Origin: Hydrangea macrophylla
Lineage: Eukaryota; Streptophyta; Magnoliopsida; Cornales; Hydrangeaceae
Direction of reading: 5' to 3'
NCBI GenBank assembly: GCA_033977485.1
Contig: CM066992.1
Location: 103,862,140-103,926,139, forward strand
DNA: 64,000 nt
In this document: one piece after another, positions 45,310-56,765 of the stretch
Position numbering within the stretch: the stretch's first letter is position 1
Layout of the letters: each line of letters opens with the position of its first letter
Made by a program: the position numbers and the translations under genes
Notes under the pieces: generated by a model
The model's input: only the letters and a program-made list of their open reading frames with translations
Told to the model about the DNA's origin: nothing
Database searches by the model: none

Positions 45310-45884
45310 AGAATTAACCTCACTATAGGCGTGATATAACCATGTGCACTAGCAGGTAGAGGGCATTGAAGCCGGAATAACAAATAACTCATGTGCACAT
45401 AAATGTACGGAACCAATTCGATAACAAGGAAGTCATCAACATATGTGAAGACATCATTATGGCATTCTGGCACCACATCTTGTAAATCTTCTTCATCACA
45501 TGGTTCCCACATTGAGTCGTTCTCCCACTGTGCCAAGAGTGCGTCATCTACTTCCCCAACGAAATACCCTTCTGGTTCTCCTTCCTCATCAGGGAAGTCC
45601 ATATTCTCAAAAGGATTAATATTGAGTAGTGCAGGATTATAAGGGATGTACCCTTGGGTCAAGTCAATGACATCGTCTGCTCTAGGCTCTTGATAAGGAG
45701 AGAGGCAGAATGCAATCTCCTCGGTAGTCCATGGAGGGTTAGGATATTCTGAATCAGCCCATGACCCGATTGAATGGACGTCGTCATCCCTCATATTTTT
45801 AATAGCCTGTAGGAGAGAGATAACATGGAATAGCAGATTAGAATCGAGGTCACACTCAAAAAGAGACAGAAAGAAATGAAACAA
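45183..45884 (-). CDS. Acidic ORF of the Athila element after pol, possibly spliced
   Basis: A strong acceptor (TTATCTCTCTCCTACAG at about 45812) precedes AIKNMRDDDVHSIGSWADSE. The following stretch is rich in D and E (PDEEGEPEGYFVGEVDDALL, then MWEPCDEEDLQDVVPECHND) and has proline-rich YPNPPW and IPYNPALLNINPF. From about 45400 the frame turns hydrophobic and probably leaves the coding part. The family is not recognised. It lies 60 bases after the pol stop on the same strand. It may encode an accessory protein of this Athila lineage, or belong to a longer spliced ORF with the one at 44872-45309. Confidence 0.4.
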   Translation of the reverse strand: MFHFFLSLFECDLDSNLLFHVISLLQAIKNMRDDDVHSIGSWADSEYPNPPWTTEEIAFCLSPYQEPRADDVIDLTQGYIPYNPALLNINPFENMDFPDEEGEPEGYFVGEVDDALLAQWENDSMWEPCDEEDLQDVVPECHNDVFTYVDDFLVIELVPYIYVHMSYLLFRLQCPLPASAHGYITPIVRLILCHISFSFHLSLFIPFCWFFLLFYLISSFLVFFCFPLSTFSL

Positions 45885-45941
45885 AACAAAGTGCAGTAAA
45901 GGAAAGAATACAACAACAATGTGTGAACACTCTTTAGTGTT

Positions 45942-48900
45942 TTAGGTGGAGGAATAGCTGGGCTCATCTAGCTGGATGTGCTCAGCTTCTGGTAGGAAGT
46001 ACTCCAAGAACGCTTTTAACCTTTGGCCGTTAACCTTGAAACAATCATCGTTCTTGGGATTAATGAGCTCAATGGCCCCATGTGGAAAAACAAATTTAAC
46101 TAAGGGTGAACAAAAAAACCGAAAAACCGAAAACCGACCGAAACCGATCGACCAAAAAACCGATTGGTCGGTTTATAAAATACATGTACAAGCTAAAACC
46201 GACCGAAAAACCGACCAAAACTGCAAAACCGACCGAAACCGAACCTATTGATCGGTTTTAAAATACACAAAAAACCGACCGAAACCGACCGCGTACACCC
46301 CTAAATTTAACAATGAATGGACCTGTCCACCGGGATCGGAGCTTATCTGGAAATAGGCGGAGACGAGAGTCGTACAGCAAGACTTTTTGCCCCGGCTCGA
46401 ATGATTTTTGAAAGAATGTTCTATCGTGGCGAGCCTTCAACCTTTTCTTGTGTAATTTAGCATTGTCGTATGCATCTCGACGTATTTCTTCCAGTTTAGC
46501 CAACTGGAGTTTTCGGAGATGACCTCCCTCTTTAATGTCGAAGTTCAATGAGCGTGTCACCTAATATGCTTTGTGCTCGATTTCGACAGGGAGGTGACCT
46601 GCTTTTCCGTACACTAGCCTGTATGGAGACATCCCCAGGTTTGTCTTATAAACAGTACGGTACGCCCATAGAGCATCGGTCAGTTTATATGCCCAGTCCT
46701 TCCTGTTGAAACTAACCGTCTTTTCTAGAATAAGCTTGATTTCTCGGTTAGCCAATTCTGCCCGCCCGTTAGTTTGTGGGTGGTAGGCTAAAGCGATCTT
46801 GTGGTTGACCCCATATTTCTTGAGGAGTGACTCCAAAGGCCTATTGCAAAAATGCTTGCCTTGGTCACTTATTAGTGCCCTCGGGATTCTGAAAAGCGAC
46901 AGAATGTGTTCCTTAAGAAAGGACATAACCGTTTTGTGGTCATTGAGTCTTGTCGGTATCGCTTCTACCCATTTTGATACATACTCCGCAGCTAGGAGGA
47001 TGTATTCACAGTTGTTTGATTTTAGAAACGGACCCATGAAGTCTATGCCCCAACAATCGAATATTTCAATTGTGATAATGGGAGTTAAGGGCATAGAATT
47101 CCTTTTTGAAATTGTACCAAGCTTTTGACAGCGTTGGCACAATTTTAAAAAATAATAGGCATCTTTAAACACGGTGGGCCAATAGAAACAGCTGTGTATG
47201 ACTTTTTGTGCGGTCTTTTGCGAAGCGAAGTGGCCTCTGCAAGCTTCGGAGTGGCATGATGCCAAAATCACTATTATATCCTCATTTGGAACACAACGTC
47301 TGATGACCTGATCAGCATAATACTTGAATAAGTACGGGTCATCGAAAAAGAAATGTCGTGCGAACGAGAGGAATCATTTCTTATCTTGATTTGACCAATG
47401 ACTCGGGGTCTCTCCCGTAACTAGATAATTTACTATATCTGCATACTAGGGCAAACTAGAAACAGTCATCAGTTGCTTATCCGGGAATTCATCCTTAATC
47501 GGTATGGATTCAGTGTTGTCAATAAACGTTAACCGAGATAAATGGTCAGCGACCACATTCTCTACTCCCTTTTTATCCTTGATCGTGATATCGAATTCTT
47601 GGAGTAGGAGTATCTAACGGATAAGCCTTTATTTTGCATCTTTTTTAGATAGCAGGTATTTGAGGGCCGAGTGGTCCGTAAAACAGACGATTGGGGACCC
47701 GATCAGATATGACCTAAATTTATCCTGAGCGAAGACTATTGCCTGTAGCTCTTTTTCTGTAGTCGTATAATTCATTTGAGCTTCGTTAAGTATTCGACTG
47801 GCATAGTAGATTACATAAGGCTTATTATCCTTCCTCTGTCCTAGGACTGCACCAATGGCATAGTCGCTAGCATCGCACATTAGTTCGAATGGCAAACCCC
47901 AGTCGGGCGCCTGTATTATCAGTGCGGAGGTAAGGTGTTCTTTTAGTGCGTCAAAAGATGTTTGACAATTTTCTGACCATTCAAATGGCATGTCTTTAGC
48001 AAACAGTTGACATAGTGGTCGGGAGATCGCACTAAAATTTTGGATAAAGCGACGATAGAATCCTGCATGTCCCAGAAAAGATCGGATGTCTTTGACTGTA
48101 TGGGGGACAGGTAAGTTCGAGATTATATCGATTTTCGCTTTATCTACTTGGATACCTTTATCCGAAGTAATGTGGCCGAGGACAATTCCCTTGGTCACCA
48201 TGAAGTGACACTTTTCCCAGTTTAGTACTAGGTGTTTGTCCTCGCATCTTGCTAGCACACGTTCCAGATTCTCTAAGTAATTTTTGAAACTATGGCCGAA
48301 CACAAAAAAATTGTCCATAAAGACCTTGAGTATTTGTTCGACCATATCACTGAATATGCTTAACATGCACCGCTGAAAGGTAGCAGGTGCGTTGCATAAG
48401 CCGAAGGGCATACGACGGTAAGCGAAAGTACCGAACGGACATGTGAAAGTTGTTTTCTCCTGATCTTCAGGAGTGATTTTGATTTGGTTGTACCCACTGT
48501 ATCTGTCCAAAAAGCAATAGTACTTATGACCCGCCACTTGTTCTAGCATTTGATCCATGAATGGTAATGGAAAGTGATTTTTTCGGGTCATGGTATTCAG
48601 TTTTCGGTAATCAATACACATCCGCCATCCGGTGGGGACGCGTGTTAGTACTAATTCACCATCTTTATTAGGAATGACCGTTATGCCTGCCCTTTTTGGC
48701 ACTACTTGGGTCGGGCTAACCCAAGGGCTGTCAGAGATGGGATATATAATCCCAACATCAAGTAGTTTTAAAACTTCCTTTTTTACTACTTCTTGCATGT
48801 TGGGATTCAGACGCCTTTGTATTTGTCTCGAAGGTTTAGTGTCTTCCTCCAAGTATATTTTATGGGTGCAAACAGACGGGCTTATGCCTTTGAGGTCAGC

Positions 48901-49821
48901 AATAGTCCATCCTAATGCTCCCTTATGTTGTTTTAGCATTTGGATTAACTTACCCTCTTGTTCAAGATTTAGAATGGATGAAATTATGATAGGATAAGTC
49001 TTTTCAGTTCCTAGAAAAGTGTATTTGAGCTCTTTTGGAAGCTCCTTTAATTCCAACTCAGGAAACTGAAAGTTCGAGGGCATGAATAACTTTGTCTTAG
49101 GAGGCAGTGGTTCATATGGTGTTACCCACATGCATTCAACTCTATCCTCCTCTTTTGTTTCCATCATGAGGCACGTTTGATTTAAAACCGCGTCCAATGG
49201 AGTAGAATCTTTAGGTTGATAGACAGCGTCGAATTGTGATACAACTACCTCTAAAGGATCTTTGAAATCAACAAAATCAGCCTCATCTTCAATGACCATT
49301 TCGATATAGTTCACATCTTCCTCATCCTCATATTCTTCAGGTCAGGGATTTGAAAAGATTTTGACATTTAAGGTCATGTTCCCGAATACGATGGTCATTA
49401 TGCCACTTCTTATTTTGATTGTGGCATCAATTGTATTGAGGAATGGGCGTCCGAATGTCACCGGGATGTGTGCGCATGGATTAGATATAGGTTCAGTATC
49501 CAAAATCACAAAATCAACCGGGAAGAAAAATGAGTCTATCTGTACGAGGACGTCTTCCAGTATTCCTCTAGGGTATTTGACCGACCTATCCGCCAGTTGT
49601 AGTGCAACTCGGGTAGGTTTGAGTTCACCTAACCCTAGTTGTTTATAAACTGAGTATGGCAGTAGGTTTGCGCTTGCTCCTAGATCGAGGAGTGCGTTGT
49701 CTATCTTTTGGTTCCCAATTTGGCATGAGACAATGGGAGTACCGGGGTCTTTGAGTTTCGGAGGCAATTCATTTTGGATGATCGCACTTGCTTGGAAAAC
49801 GACATAAGCGTGTTTCTTCAC
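45942..49821 (-). pseudogene. Athila pol: protease, reverse transcriptase, RNase H, integrase (decayed)
   Basis: One reading frame runs on the minus strand from the protease (LLDLGASANLLPYSVYKQLG, at about 49700) through the reverse transcriptase and RNase H to integrase and its tail, ending at 45942 with HIQLDEPSYSST. The RT has GWRMCIDYRKLNTMTRKNHF, HKYYCFLDRYSGYNQI and PFGLCNAPATFQRCM; RNase H has MCDASDYAIGAVLGQ. Integrase has the zinc HHCC ([16 protein letters not shown]) and DDE parts ([30 protein letters not shown]). The RT active site reads FMDNFFVFG instead of FMDD, so a catalytic aspartate is lost (48310-48312). In-frame stops occur near 49333, 47628, 47613, 47447, 47374 and 46561. 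A 203-bp hAT-type element is inserted at 46101. It is not functional. Confidence 0.9.
46101..46303. mobile_element. hAT-type MITE, 203 bp, 8-bp duplication, inside Athila integrase
   Basis: The ends TAAGGGTGAAC and (inverse) TAGGGGTGTAC are related, and the 8-bp sequence AATTTAAC flanks both sides (46093-46100 and 46304-46311). The body consists of ACCGACCGAAACCGA-type repeats in both orientations. The 8-bp duplication and TAGGGGTG ends point to the hAT superfamily. It splits the integrase C-terminal codons. Confidence 0.85.
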
Positions 49822-49824
49822 ACT

Positions 49825-51716
49825 TTACCTCCTCTTGACCATGCATAAGTCTTTAAGGTACTTAGCATAGGCCGACACTTTTTTGATTGCATCAAGGAGT
49901 GGAAGGTTTATTTTGACTTGTTTAAACAATTCCAAGATTTCCTGATTTTTCACCTCATTTTTGGGTTTCTTAAGCCTTTGAGGGTAAGGCGCGGGGAATG
50001 GATATTTAGGTAATTCGTCATTAACTGGTTCCTTTTCGGGCCTTCTCTCAACTTCATCTACTCTTTTAGGAGCTTCATCTTTTGAATCTAATGGTTCGTT
50101 ATTAGTGGATGGCTCCTTTTCCTGAGTAGAAGATTCGTTTTCATTCACCACTTCGTCCTCCTCATACTCTTCGGGAGTAGAGAGAGGTATGTTTTTCCCT
50201 ATAACCTTGCCGCTTCTTAGAGTAGTCACGGCTTTAGCGTGTTCTTGATTATTGGGACCATTATTGTATCCCTTAGAGTTTTGAAGTGGTTGGGCAGGAA
50301 ACGTTCCACTCGACTCCTCTTGTCGTGCATCCATTCTCTCTAGTGTTGCAGACATTTTACTCATCATTTGAATTAACTGTTGTGTTAAATTCGCATTAGA
50401 GAGTGGATCTTCTTCTTGCACTTTTTTGTGTGGTGGCACGTAGACATTTGACTGTTGATTGTTAGAGGGTTGAGCTTGGTTGTTTGATCTATTTTGATTG
50501 AATGGCTGGGACTGTCTATTGTATTGCCCTTGATATTGGTTATTGTTGTTGTAGGGCTGTTGTTGATATTGATTTTGTGTCCCAGCGTCATTTTTCCAAT
50601 CAAAACCGGGGTGATTCCATCGATGGTTGTTATTTTGCGAATTATTATTGTTGTTATAAGAATTCTCCGCCCCTCTATATCCTTGCATGACGTTCATTTC
50701 CATGGGGGCTTGTTCTTGAAAGTATGACACATTGGGACAATATTGAGTAGTATGTCCCAACATATTGCATGTGCCGCATGGTTCTTCAGGCAAAACCTGC
50801 CTAGAACTCTCTCCTTTCATTCCTAACTCCTTTACCTTTTTTGCTAGTTCTTCATATTTGTTCATTGGATGATCCTCACTTTTTAATTCGTATATACCTT
50901 TCTCTTCTATACCTGATATTTGTGAGCATGAGACATCTTCAGAATTTGACCATCATGAGCATGTTCAGCTAGCCACTCGAAGTGAGCTTCAGCTTCTTCG
51001 GTGTTTTTGCGAAGAAATAGCCCTGAACTCATGGTTTCAACCATCTTTTTAGTTTCACCATTTAACCCTTCATAAAAGTAGCTTATGGTTCGCCATTTCT
51101 CGTACCCGTGATGTGGGCATGAGAGAAGCAAAACCTTGAAACACTCCCAAGTTTGGGTGAAGGTTTCATTGCTCTTTTGTTTATAAGAGTTTATTTGTCG
51201 TTTAAGCTCGGTGGTCATGTGAGGTGGAAAGAATTTCTTTAAGAATGCAGTGTTCATCGCATGCTAGGTGTAAATTGAATTCGGCTTTAGGGTGAGTAAC
51301 CATGTTTTTGCTTTATCCTTCAAGGTGAAGGGGAATAGCATTAGACGTGTCACATCTATAGGACAATTCAGCGAAAATGTTTTGCAAACATCCTCGAAAT
51401 CTTTGACATGTAGATACGCCTTTTCGCTCTCCATTCCGTGGAAGGTTGGAAGGAGTTGAATCATTCCGTTGCGAAATTGGAATTCGCCTGCATGGGGTGG
51501 AATGAGAATACAAGAAGGTGTGGGTGCATGGTCGGGTTGCATGAGAACACACAACGGACGTAGCGAATCATCAATAGGTATAACCATATTATCCCCATTT
51601 TCGCTTTGATTGTGAGCCATTGAATCTGTGGGTGTGGCTACGTGATTAATAGAACTAGAAGAATTAGATAAATAGAATGGATTTTCGAGAATTCCTTCAA
51701 TGGAATTATCGGACAT
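49825..51716 (-). pseudogene. Athila gag (decayed)
   Basis: It starts at MSDNSIEGILENPFYLS (51716). The conserved capsid-like block includes FRNGMIQLLPTFHGMESEKA, LMLFPFTLKDKAKTWLLTLK, FLKKFFPPHMTTELKRQI and ISYFYEGLNGETKKMVE. A single CCHC zinc knuckle (CGTCNMLGHTTQYC) stands at about 50780. Downstream comes a long asparagine/glutamine-rich linker and an acidic, lysine-rich part joining the protease. A tryptophan codon has become a stop near 51260, a frame shift lies between 50910 and 50865, and another stop lies near 49825. In Athila, gag and pol form one long reading frame, consistent with the shared frame from 50865 on. Confidence 0.88.
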
Positions 51717-51855
51717 GAAAGGGAAAGGATCCTAAAAGGTTTTAATCTAAAGAATTAAAAGAAAAGGAAAATAGAAAGAGATAGAGATAGATTGAGGTAA
51801 TAAAATTATCTACTTACTGTTCTGAAAAATTTTAATCAGTTTGTGAAATTTTGAG

Positions 51856-51923
51856 TTCAATCGATTGAACTTACCTCAATCGATCGAGAGTTCGATTGAT
51901 TGAATCTTCTTCAATCGATCGAA
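51856..51923. repeat. TTCGATCGATCGAA array 5 (Athila leader)
   Basis: Four sites start at 51856 (perfect TTCAATCGATTGAA), 51875, 51891 and 51910. Offsets are 19, 16 and 19. The array lies about 140 bp upstream of the gag start on the minus strand, so it is in the leader. Confidence 0.88.
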
Positions 51924-51929
51924 GTGTGA

Positions 51930-52433
51930 CAGAGAACTAGAGATGTTGTTTTATAGTTCTAATTACTTCCATAAAGTGTTTATGGTGTATGCGGATCAAT
52001 TAGTAGTTCCAATGGTTATACATATATTTTGTTATATATATATATGTGTGGTTGTGTGTGCAACTAACCCCTTTTGCAGCAAGATTAGTCCACTATCCAA
52101 TGGCACCAAGTTCTGTTTTTAAATTTTGTACTTAAATGGTTGTGATTGGTGTAATTTATTTTTGGTTTGGTTTGGTTTTCTAAGGCATGTGTAAAGGGCG
52201 CTGCGACTTCATTCCTGCGAATAGGAAAGTCGTACCGGTTTTCCTAGCCTTTAATATTTATTATTGTTCTCTATTTCTAGATAAATTGTAAGCTTCGAAA
52301 GAAGTATAGGACCAATGTAATAGAATTAGAAAATCCATGAAGGTGGAAGAGCAAGCCGAAGTCCATGAAGATGGAGCCGGAGGCAACCAAACCAAGAAGG
52401 AGGTTCTATGGACATAGAGCCATGGGAGATAGA
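51930..52433. other. Junction of Athila leader and Copia-derived sequence, no gene
   Basis: The Athila 5' LTR and a primer site of the usual TGGCGCC type are not seen, so the 5' end of the element is deleted or replaced. The sequence contains a short (TA)n run at about 52035. The exact junction cannot be placed. Confidence 0.4.
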
Positions 52434-53178
52434 GGCATCGTTTGGATGCTTTTATTTCAATTTTAGTTTTATTTTATTTTATGTGCTCAGTTGTGATTGG
52501 CATATTATATACTGTTACTACTTGCATGCACATAAAACAAGTTTTCTAAAATAAAAAATCAAAAACCGTTTCAAAGCATTAATAAATATTGGATGTTTAT
52601 GGGTAATGTGTCCAAATAATTTTTCCAAAAAGCAAAATCTTTATTTATTAAAACTAGTGGGAGAAGGTTGTATTAATAACATACACAATCTTCCATTAAC
52701 GGTTCACTATAAAATGAGTGGAGTATTCTGTGTCAACCAGCCATGGATGATCATTCTATACAGAGGATACAATACTCATTGGTTACTAGATGTGAACTTC
52801 CTATGGATTGGATCAATCAGACGTGTTAGAGGGTGACCACCACACGGAGGCACTACTTGAGGCAGTTGTGATTGGATCCTAGTTAATGGTGCACGCTAGC
52901 TAAGCTATGGATAAGGGATCCCACAAGGGGCATTATTCAAAAACTTAGAGATAAAATATGTTTGGGAGTCATAACTTGTTTTTACAAGAGTTGCATAGCG
53001 GACAAGTCATAATTAATCGAAAGATCGAGTATTGACTGCCACACAGAAGCTTTACTTTTTTGTTTTGATATTCCAACGACTTCCATTTAAAATAAGAGTT
53101 TTAAGGATTCTTTTATTCCAAACTGTCAAATTCTGATATCCATAATTATTTTGTCTATTTGATTTTCCAATAATCATA
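52434..53178 (+). mobile_element. Copia-derived leader or LTR remnant
   Basis: No coding frame is supported. The segment ends directly at a Copia gag start and has the same orientation, so it is probably the leader and LTR of that element. LTR ends and a primer site could not be fixed. Confidence 0.35.
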
Positions 53179-53387
53179 ATGTTTGGATCTGCATTTAGTC
53201 CACTTGCCACTATACTCACTCAAAACAAGTTAACTGGAAACAACTACACAGAATGGAAACATAACCTTGACATCATTTTAACTGCAGAGGATCACATATA
53301 TGTCCTCACCACCCCATGCCCCGAAGAACCCGCTGCAAATGCTTCGGCTGTTGCTAGACGCAAGTTCGATAAATGGAAGAAATCGAA
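53179..53387 (+). pseudogene. Copia gag N-terminus, interrupted
   Basis: The frame begins MFGSAFSPLATILTQNKLTG and continues NNYTEWKHNLDIILTAEDH and RRKFDKWKKS, the well-known start of gag in one plant Copia group (SPLASILTQNKLTG...WKRNLDIVLTAE). The similarity stops at 53387, where a TGTAGATC sequence that looks like an LTR start begins. About 70 residues remain. The frame runs on into the inserted sequence until 53445. Confidence 0.8.
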
Positions 53388-54560
53388 TGTAGATCTTCGA
53401 GTTACGAACGCGAGACCGCAAACAGTGAGTCAATCCGAGTTCTGATAAAAAAGTTATCACAATTCTACGAAAGTCGCACAGTGCAGCCAAAACTACCTCG
53501 CGCGAGCAACCTGTGAAAAAACCAAAAACCCGTATTTTGTTAAATTAAAGTGCCCAGCGAAGGTGGTTTGTGCATACGACGTCCAAAAATAAAAATACAA
53601 CAGTTTTAGTGCGATTCAACTTAGGAAAGCTTCCTAAATCCTTCCAAAATCTATATAAATCATATTCTAAATCAAATTTGAGGTTACACATCAATACACA
53701 ACAATATACACATCCATATACAACTAAAAACTTCAGCCATTGAAGAGAGGGAAGTAAGGAGAAGAAGAAGAAGAAGACCAAGGATTCCCATGGCCTCCTC
53801 CATCAACCTCTTGCCGTTCATCGCTTCTATGGCCAACTAAACCTAGATCTAGGGTTTCAATGAAACCCTAGCCAAGTAATAGGGTGTTATTTATGTTTTT
53901 CTTTTAGTTTTAATATGTGTGAATGATGATTACATGTTTAGAGGATTTTTATATATAATAAAATCGTACTTCTATGAATTAAATCATTGCTTTCAAAATC
54001 TATTCTTGTCTTAGATCTATTTTGGATGTGATGTGCTCAATGATCTATATTTGCTGTGCTTGTATGGATTATTTACATGTAATGGTGCTTAATTGAATTG
54101 TAATATCAAGTAGCCGAATAGTTCATGCCTAGGAAAGACGGATTGTGCCGCAACCCTAGTTTAGTGTGAGACAATCCATGCTAACCGAAGATGAATTATG
54201 TTGGTGCTTGAATCGTAGTTATCTTCTGGACGGAGGAATTGGGCTTGTAACTACAATTCCCCATTATCATCCAACTTAATAAACTAATTGAATGCATAAA
54301 TACCCTTATTATGAAGCTAGTGGTGGATTTGCAATCCTAGGTTCCATAAACATATTTATTAAAACAATTTCAAATCGCTTTCATAGTTTAGATTTATTTT
54401 CATTAGTTTCTTAGTTTAATTAAAATCAAAATCAAACTTCCGTTTTCTTAATTAACTATATTTAGGTTTTAAAATTAAAGTGCTTTAATAATTCAAACTC
54501 TGTGGGTTCGACCTTTACTTCCACACTACAAATCCTTAGAAAGTAAAGCATACTTTATAT
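53388..54560 (+). mobile_element. Probable Ty3-type LTR remnant
   Basis: It starts TGTAGATCTTCGAG exactly where Copia gag similarity breaks off. It contains a stretch with TATATAAATCA at about 53650, then a leader-like A-rich part, and ends near CTCTGTGGGTTCGACCTTTA (about 54500), a block common near plant LTR 3' ends. The right border was not fixed and no target duplication was found. Confidence 0.5.
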
Positions 54561-55610
54561 CTTGATTCTGACAAGATCAAGTTTCATTCATACTTATTTA
54601 TACATGCATACACATGCACACTATCCTCACATAGAATAGTAGGTTATTTATACTAGTACATTCAATTAGGGTTACACATGCACACTACTACATATAGTAG
54701 TCATGTTTGGATATAGATACATGTTATCCATGCTTAGAATAGTAGGGTGTTCACTAGATCATCCTATATATTATGTTGTTATCATCCTAACCATGGTTAA
54801 TTAGGATAATTGGGAATGCTATGCAATCCCGGGTAAGTTTTCTACATTCCCTCTTATTTACTGCTTTCCTAGGATCACATAGAAGCATGCATAGGTGGAT
54901 AAAATACGGTTAAATTCACTACATGATTACTTGTGCATAGATATCATATTTTTCCAGGATTTTGAGTGTGTCTTTCACGTTTAAATTCATTTTTATTTTT
55001 TTTCCTTTCGCATGCATAGGGGAGCGTAGTAATACGTTTAGTCCCTGAATTATCGCTTTAGCACGTGCATTGCATGCAATTGCTTAGTTTCTTGCACGAT
55101 TTTCTTTCTTTTGTTGTTTATAACTTGAATTAGGATTGCATTAGAAATAAATGAAATGTCCACATAATGTCTAGTCAAACACCTTGAAAGATGAGTAGAG
55201 GCCCATCTCACGATGGGGTGAGAGGGGGTGTTTTAGCACGATTTAGCTCATTCCTCTCGTACGTTAACCCCCGAACTGAGTTCTTTGGTGACGACGGGAC
55301 GGTGCTTTTTAACCATTAGACTTGATAGATTTAGTTTTCTTGGTTTCCTTTATCAAACCAAGTGGCGACTCTATTAGTGAGGATCTCTCCGGATTTAGTC
55401 TTGTGGGATATAAACATGGATTACTCACTCGTGTAGCCTCGGATATGGATCATGGGCATCGGTTGTTGCCTCGGGTTGGATAAAAATCCCAATGGAATCT
55501 AAATACGAGTAATCCAAATTGATTGGTCGGATCGGATAAAGGCTAATGAAGGGTGGTGAACCTCACTCGGGTGTATACCCACAGTAGCACGCTAAAGCAC
55601 TTTGTTGGAT
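54561..55610 (+). mobile_element. TAT-type LTR 3' part, remnant
   Basis: The GAGTAGAGGCCCATCTCACG hairpin region, GGGTGTTTTAG, and an AAGTGGCGACTC block at about 55360 follow the same order as in 59670-59840 and, in part, 38515-38563. The 5' portion of an LTR and any internal domain are not recognised. The piece is probably an old LTR remnant. Confidence 0.55.
55202..55217 (+). other. Conserved hairpin in TAT LTR (copy 2)
   Basis: CCCATC-TCAC-GATGGG is a perfect six-pair stem. Compared with copy 1 the fourth pair changed from G-C to A-T on both sides. A second possible stem, GAGAGG (55219 on) with CCTCTC (55254 on), follows. Confidence 0.7.
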
Positions 55611-56484
55611 CTATTTTTACATATATTTGGGTAAGATTTTTTATACCAGAAAGATATAGTCTTAACATGCGAGTTTTTGTCCATTTTGAGAGTTGAGAGG
55701 ATGATGTTTACAATCCTTATTGCATATTGTAATTTTTTGACTTATAGTTTATCACATTGAGTGTATAGAAATGAACCATTTTATAAAAGCTTAAATTTTA
55801 GAGGGCTAGTGTACAAAATAATTTTAATATTTTACGAACTACATAAACATAATCAAACTTAAAAATAAAAAAATTAACAATGTGATGAGCTCAAGTCTGC
55901 TAACCTTTTTAATTAAAGACAACAGCATATTGGTGCAACAACTTACCCTATTTGGTAAAAGGCTTTTCATGCTATGTTCATACCAGGATTCGAACCTAAC
56001 CCCTCTCCTCCGGGCCTAGACACTTATGTCCTTGTACAAGACCACTACCAAATGATAAAAAAGGAAAAAGAAAAAGAAAACAGCAAAATGTAATCATCGA
56101 AACTAAGATCATATCATGTTCTAACCGCTTGTAGAAAAAATTATCAATTCACTTTGACAAGAAAAACCATGAAAACAAGAATGAGAATGTAATGTGTGTA
56201 TAATGTGTGTGAGATGGCTAAGAAAACATCCTGAATGAACACGAAATCCACCTAATTTTCTATTGACCCAAAAAAAAAACCACCCAATTGTCAAGTGATT
56301 AGGTGTTTCATTGAGATATTGAATTTGAAGGCGAGATCTGGATGAGAATTAAACTCTTGATCATACACTATTTGGAAGAACATGTTGTTTCTTTTATTTT
56401 TATTTTTTTTTTTGCTAAAAAAAACATGTTAGTTCTTAATATCGTACTAGACCACCTTAGCAATGCCACTTAGCTAAGTATCAT
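55611..56484. other. AT-rich intergenic stretch, no gene seen
   Basis: No coding similarity or element ends were recognised. Confidence 0.4.
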
Positions 56485-56765
56485 TGTCACGACCCATCCC
56501 GCTACGCGTGGAAATAGGACACGTAGCACACCACCGAGGCTCATCCAATTCAATTTAAGGTTATAGCTGCGAAATAGACTTAAGTAGAAAACATAAAATC
56601 CAGAGTTATAAAAAAAGTTTTCCTTATTTCAAACACTTAAAGAACAGTCCCTTTTTAAACCGGCAATCCAGTCAACTGTGTCGGGGGACCCAGTCGACTG
56701 CTCTGGGATTTACAGGGGGCAGTAAAGCTCAACCACCCAATCCAGTCGACTGGACCTGGTCCGGT
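56485..56765 (-). mobile_element. TGTCA-family LTR end (copy 4), interrupted
   Basis: The plus-strand text TGTCACGACCCATCCCGC and CACCGAGGCTCATCC is the inverse of the LTR ends at 540, 4188 and 9950. CAGTCGACTG-type palindromes start at 56669 (one mismatch), 56691 and 56743, with a first offset of 22 bp, 185-265 bp from the LTR end. A TAT-type LTR starts at 56766. The rest of this copy would resume beyond the window. Confidence 0.82.

Noticed and set aside
55981..56020. tRNA-like GGATTCGAACC text
   Set aside because: Only a T-loop-like match in a plus-strand segment; no acceptor stem, D-arm or anticodon arm could be built around it.
53383..56101. TCGAA at 53383 and 56097 as target duplication of one large insertion
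   Set aside because: Copia gag similarity does not resume after 56101, so the five-base match is probably chance.
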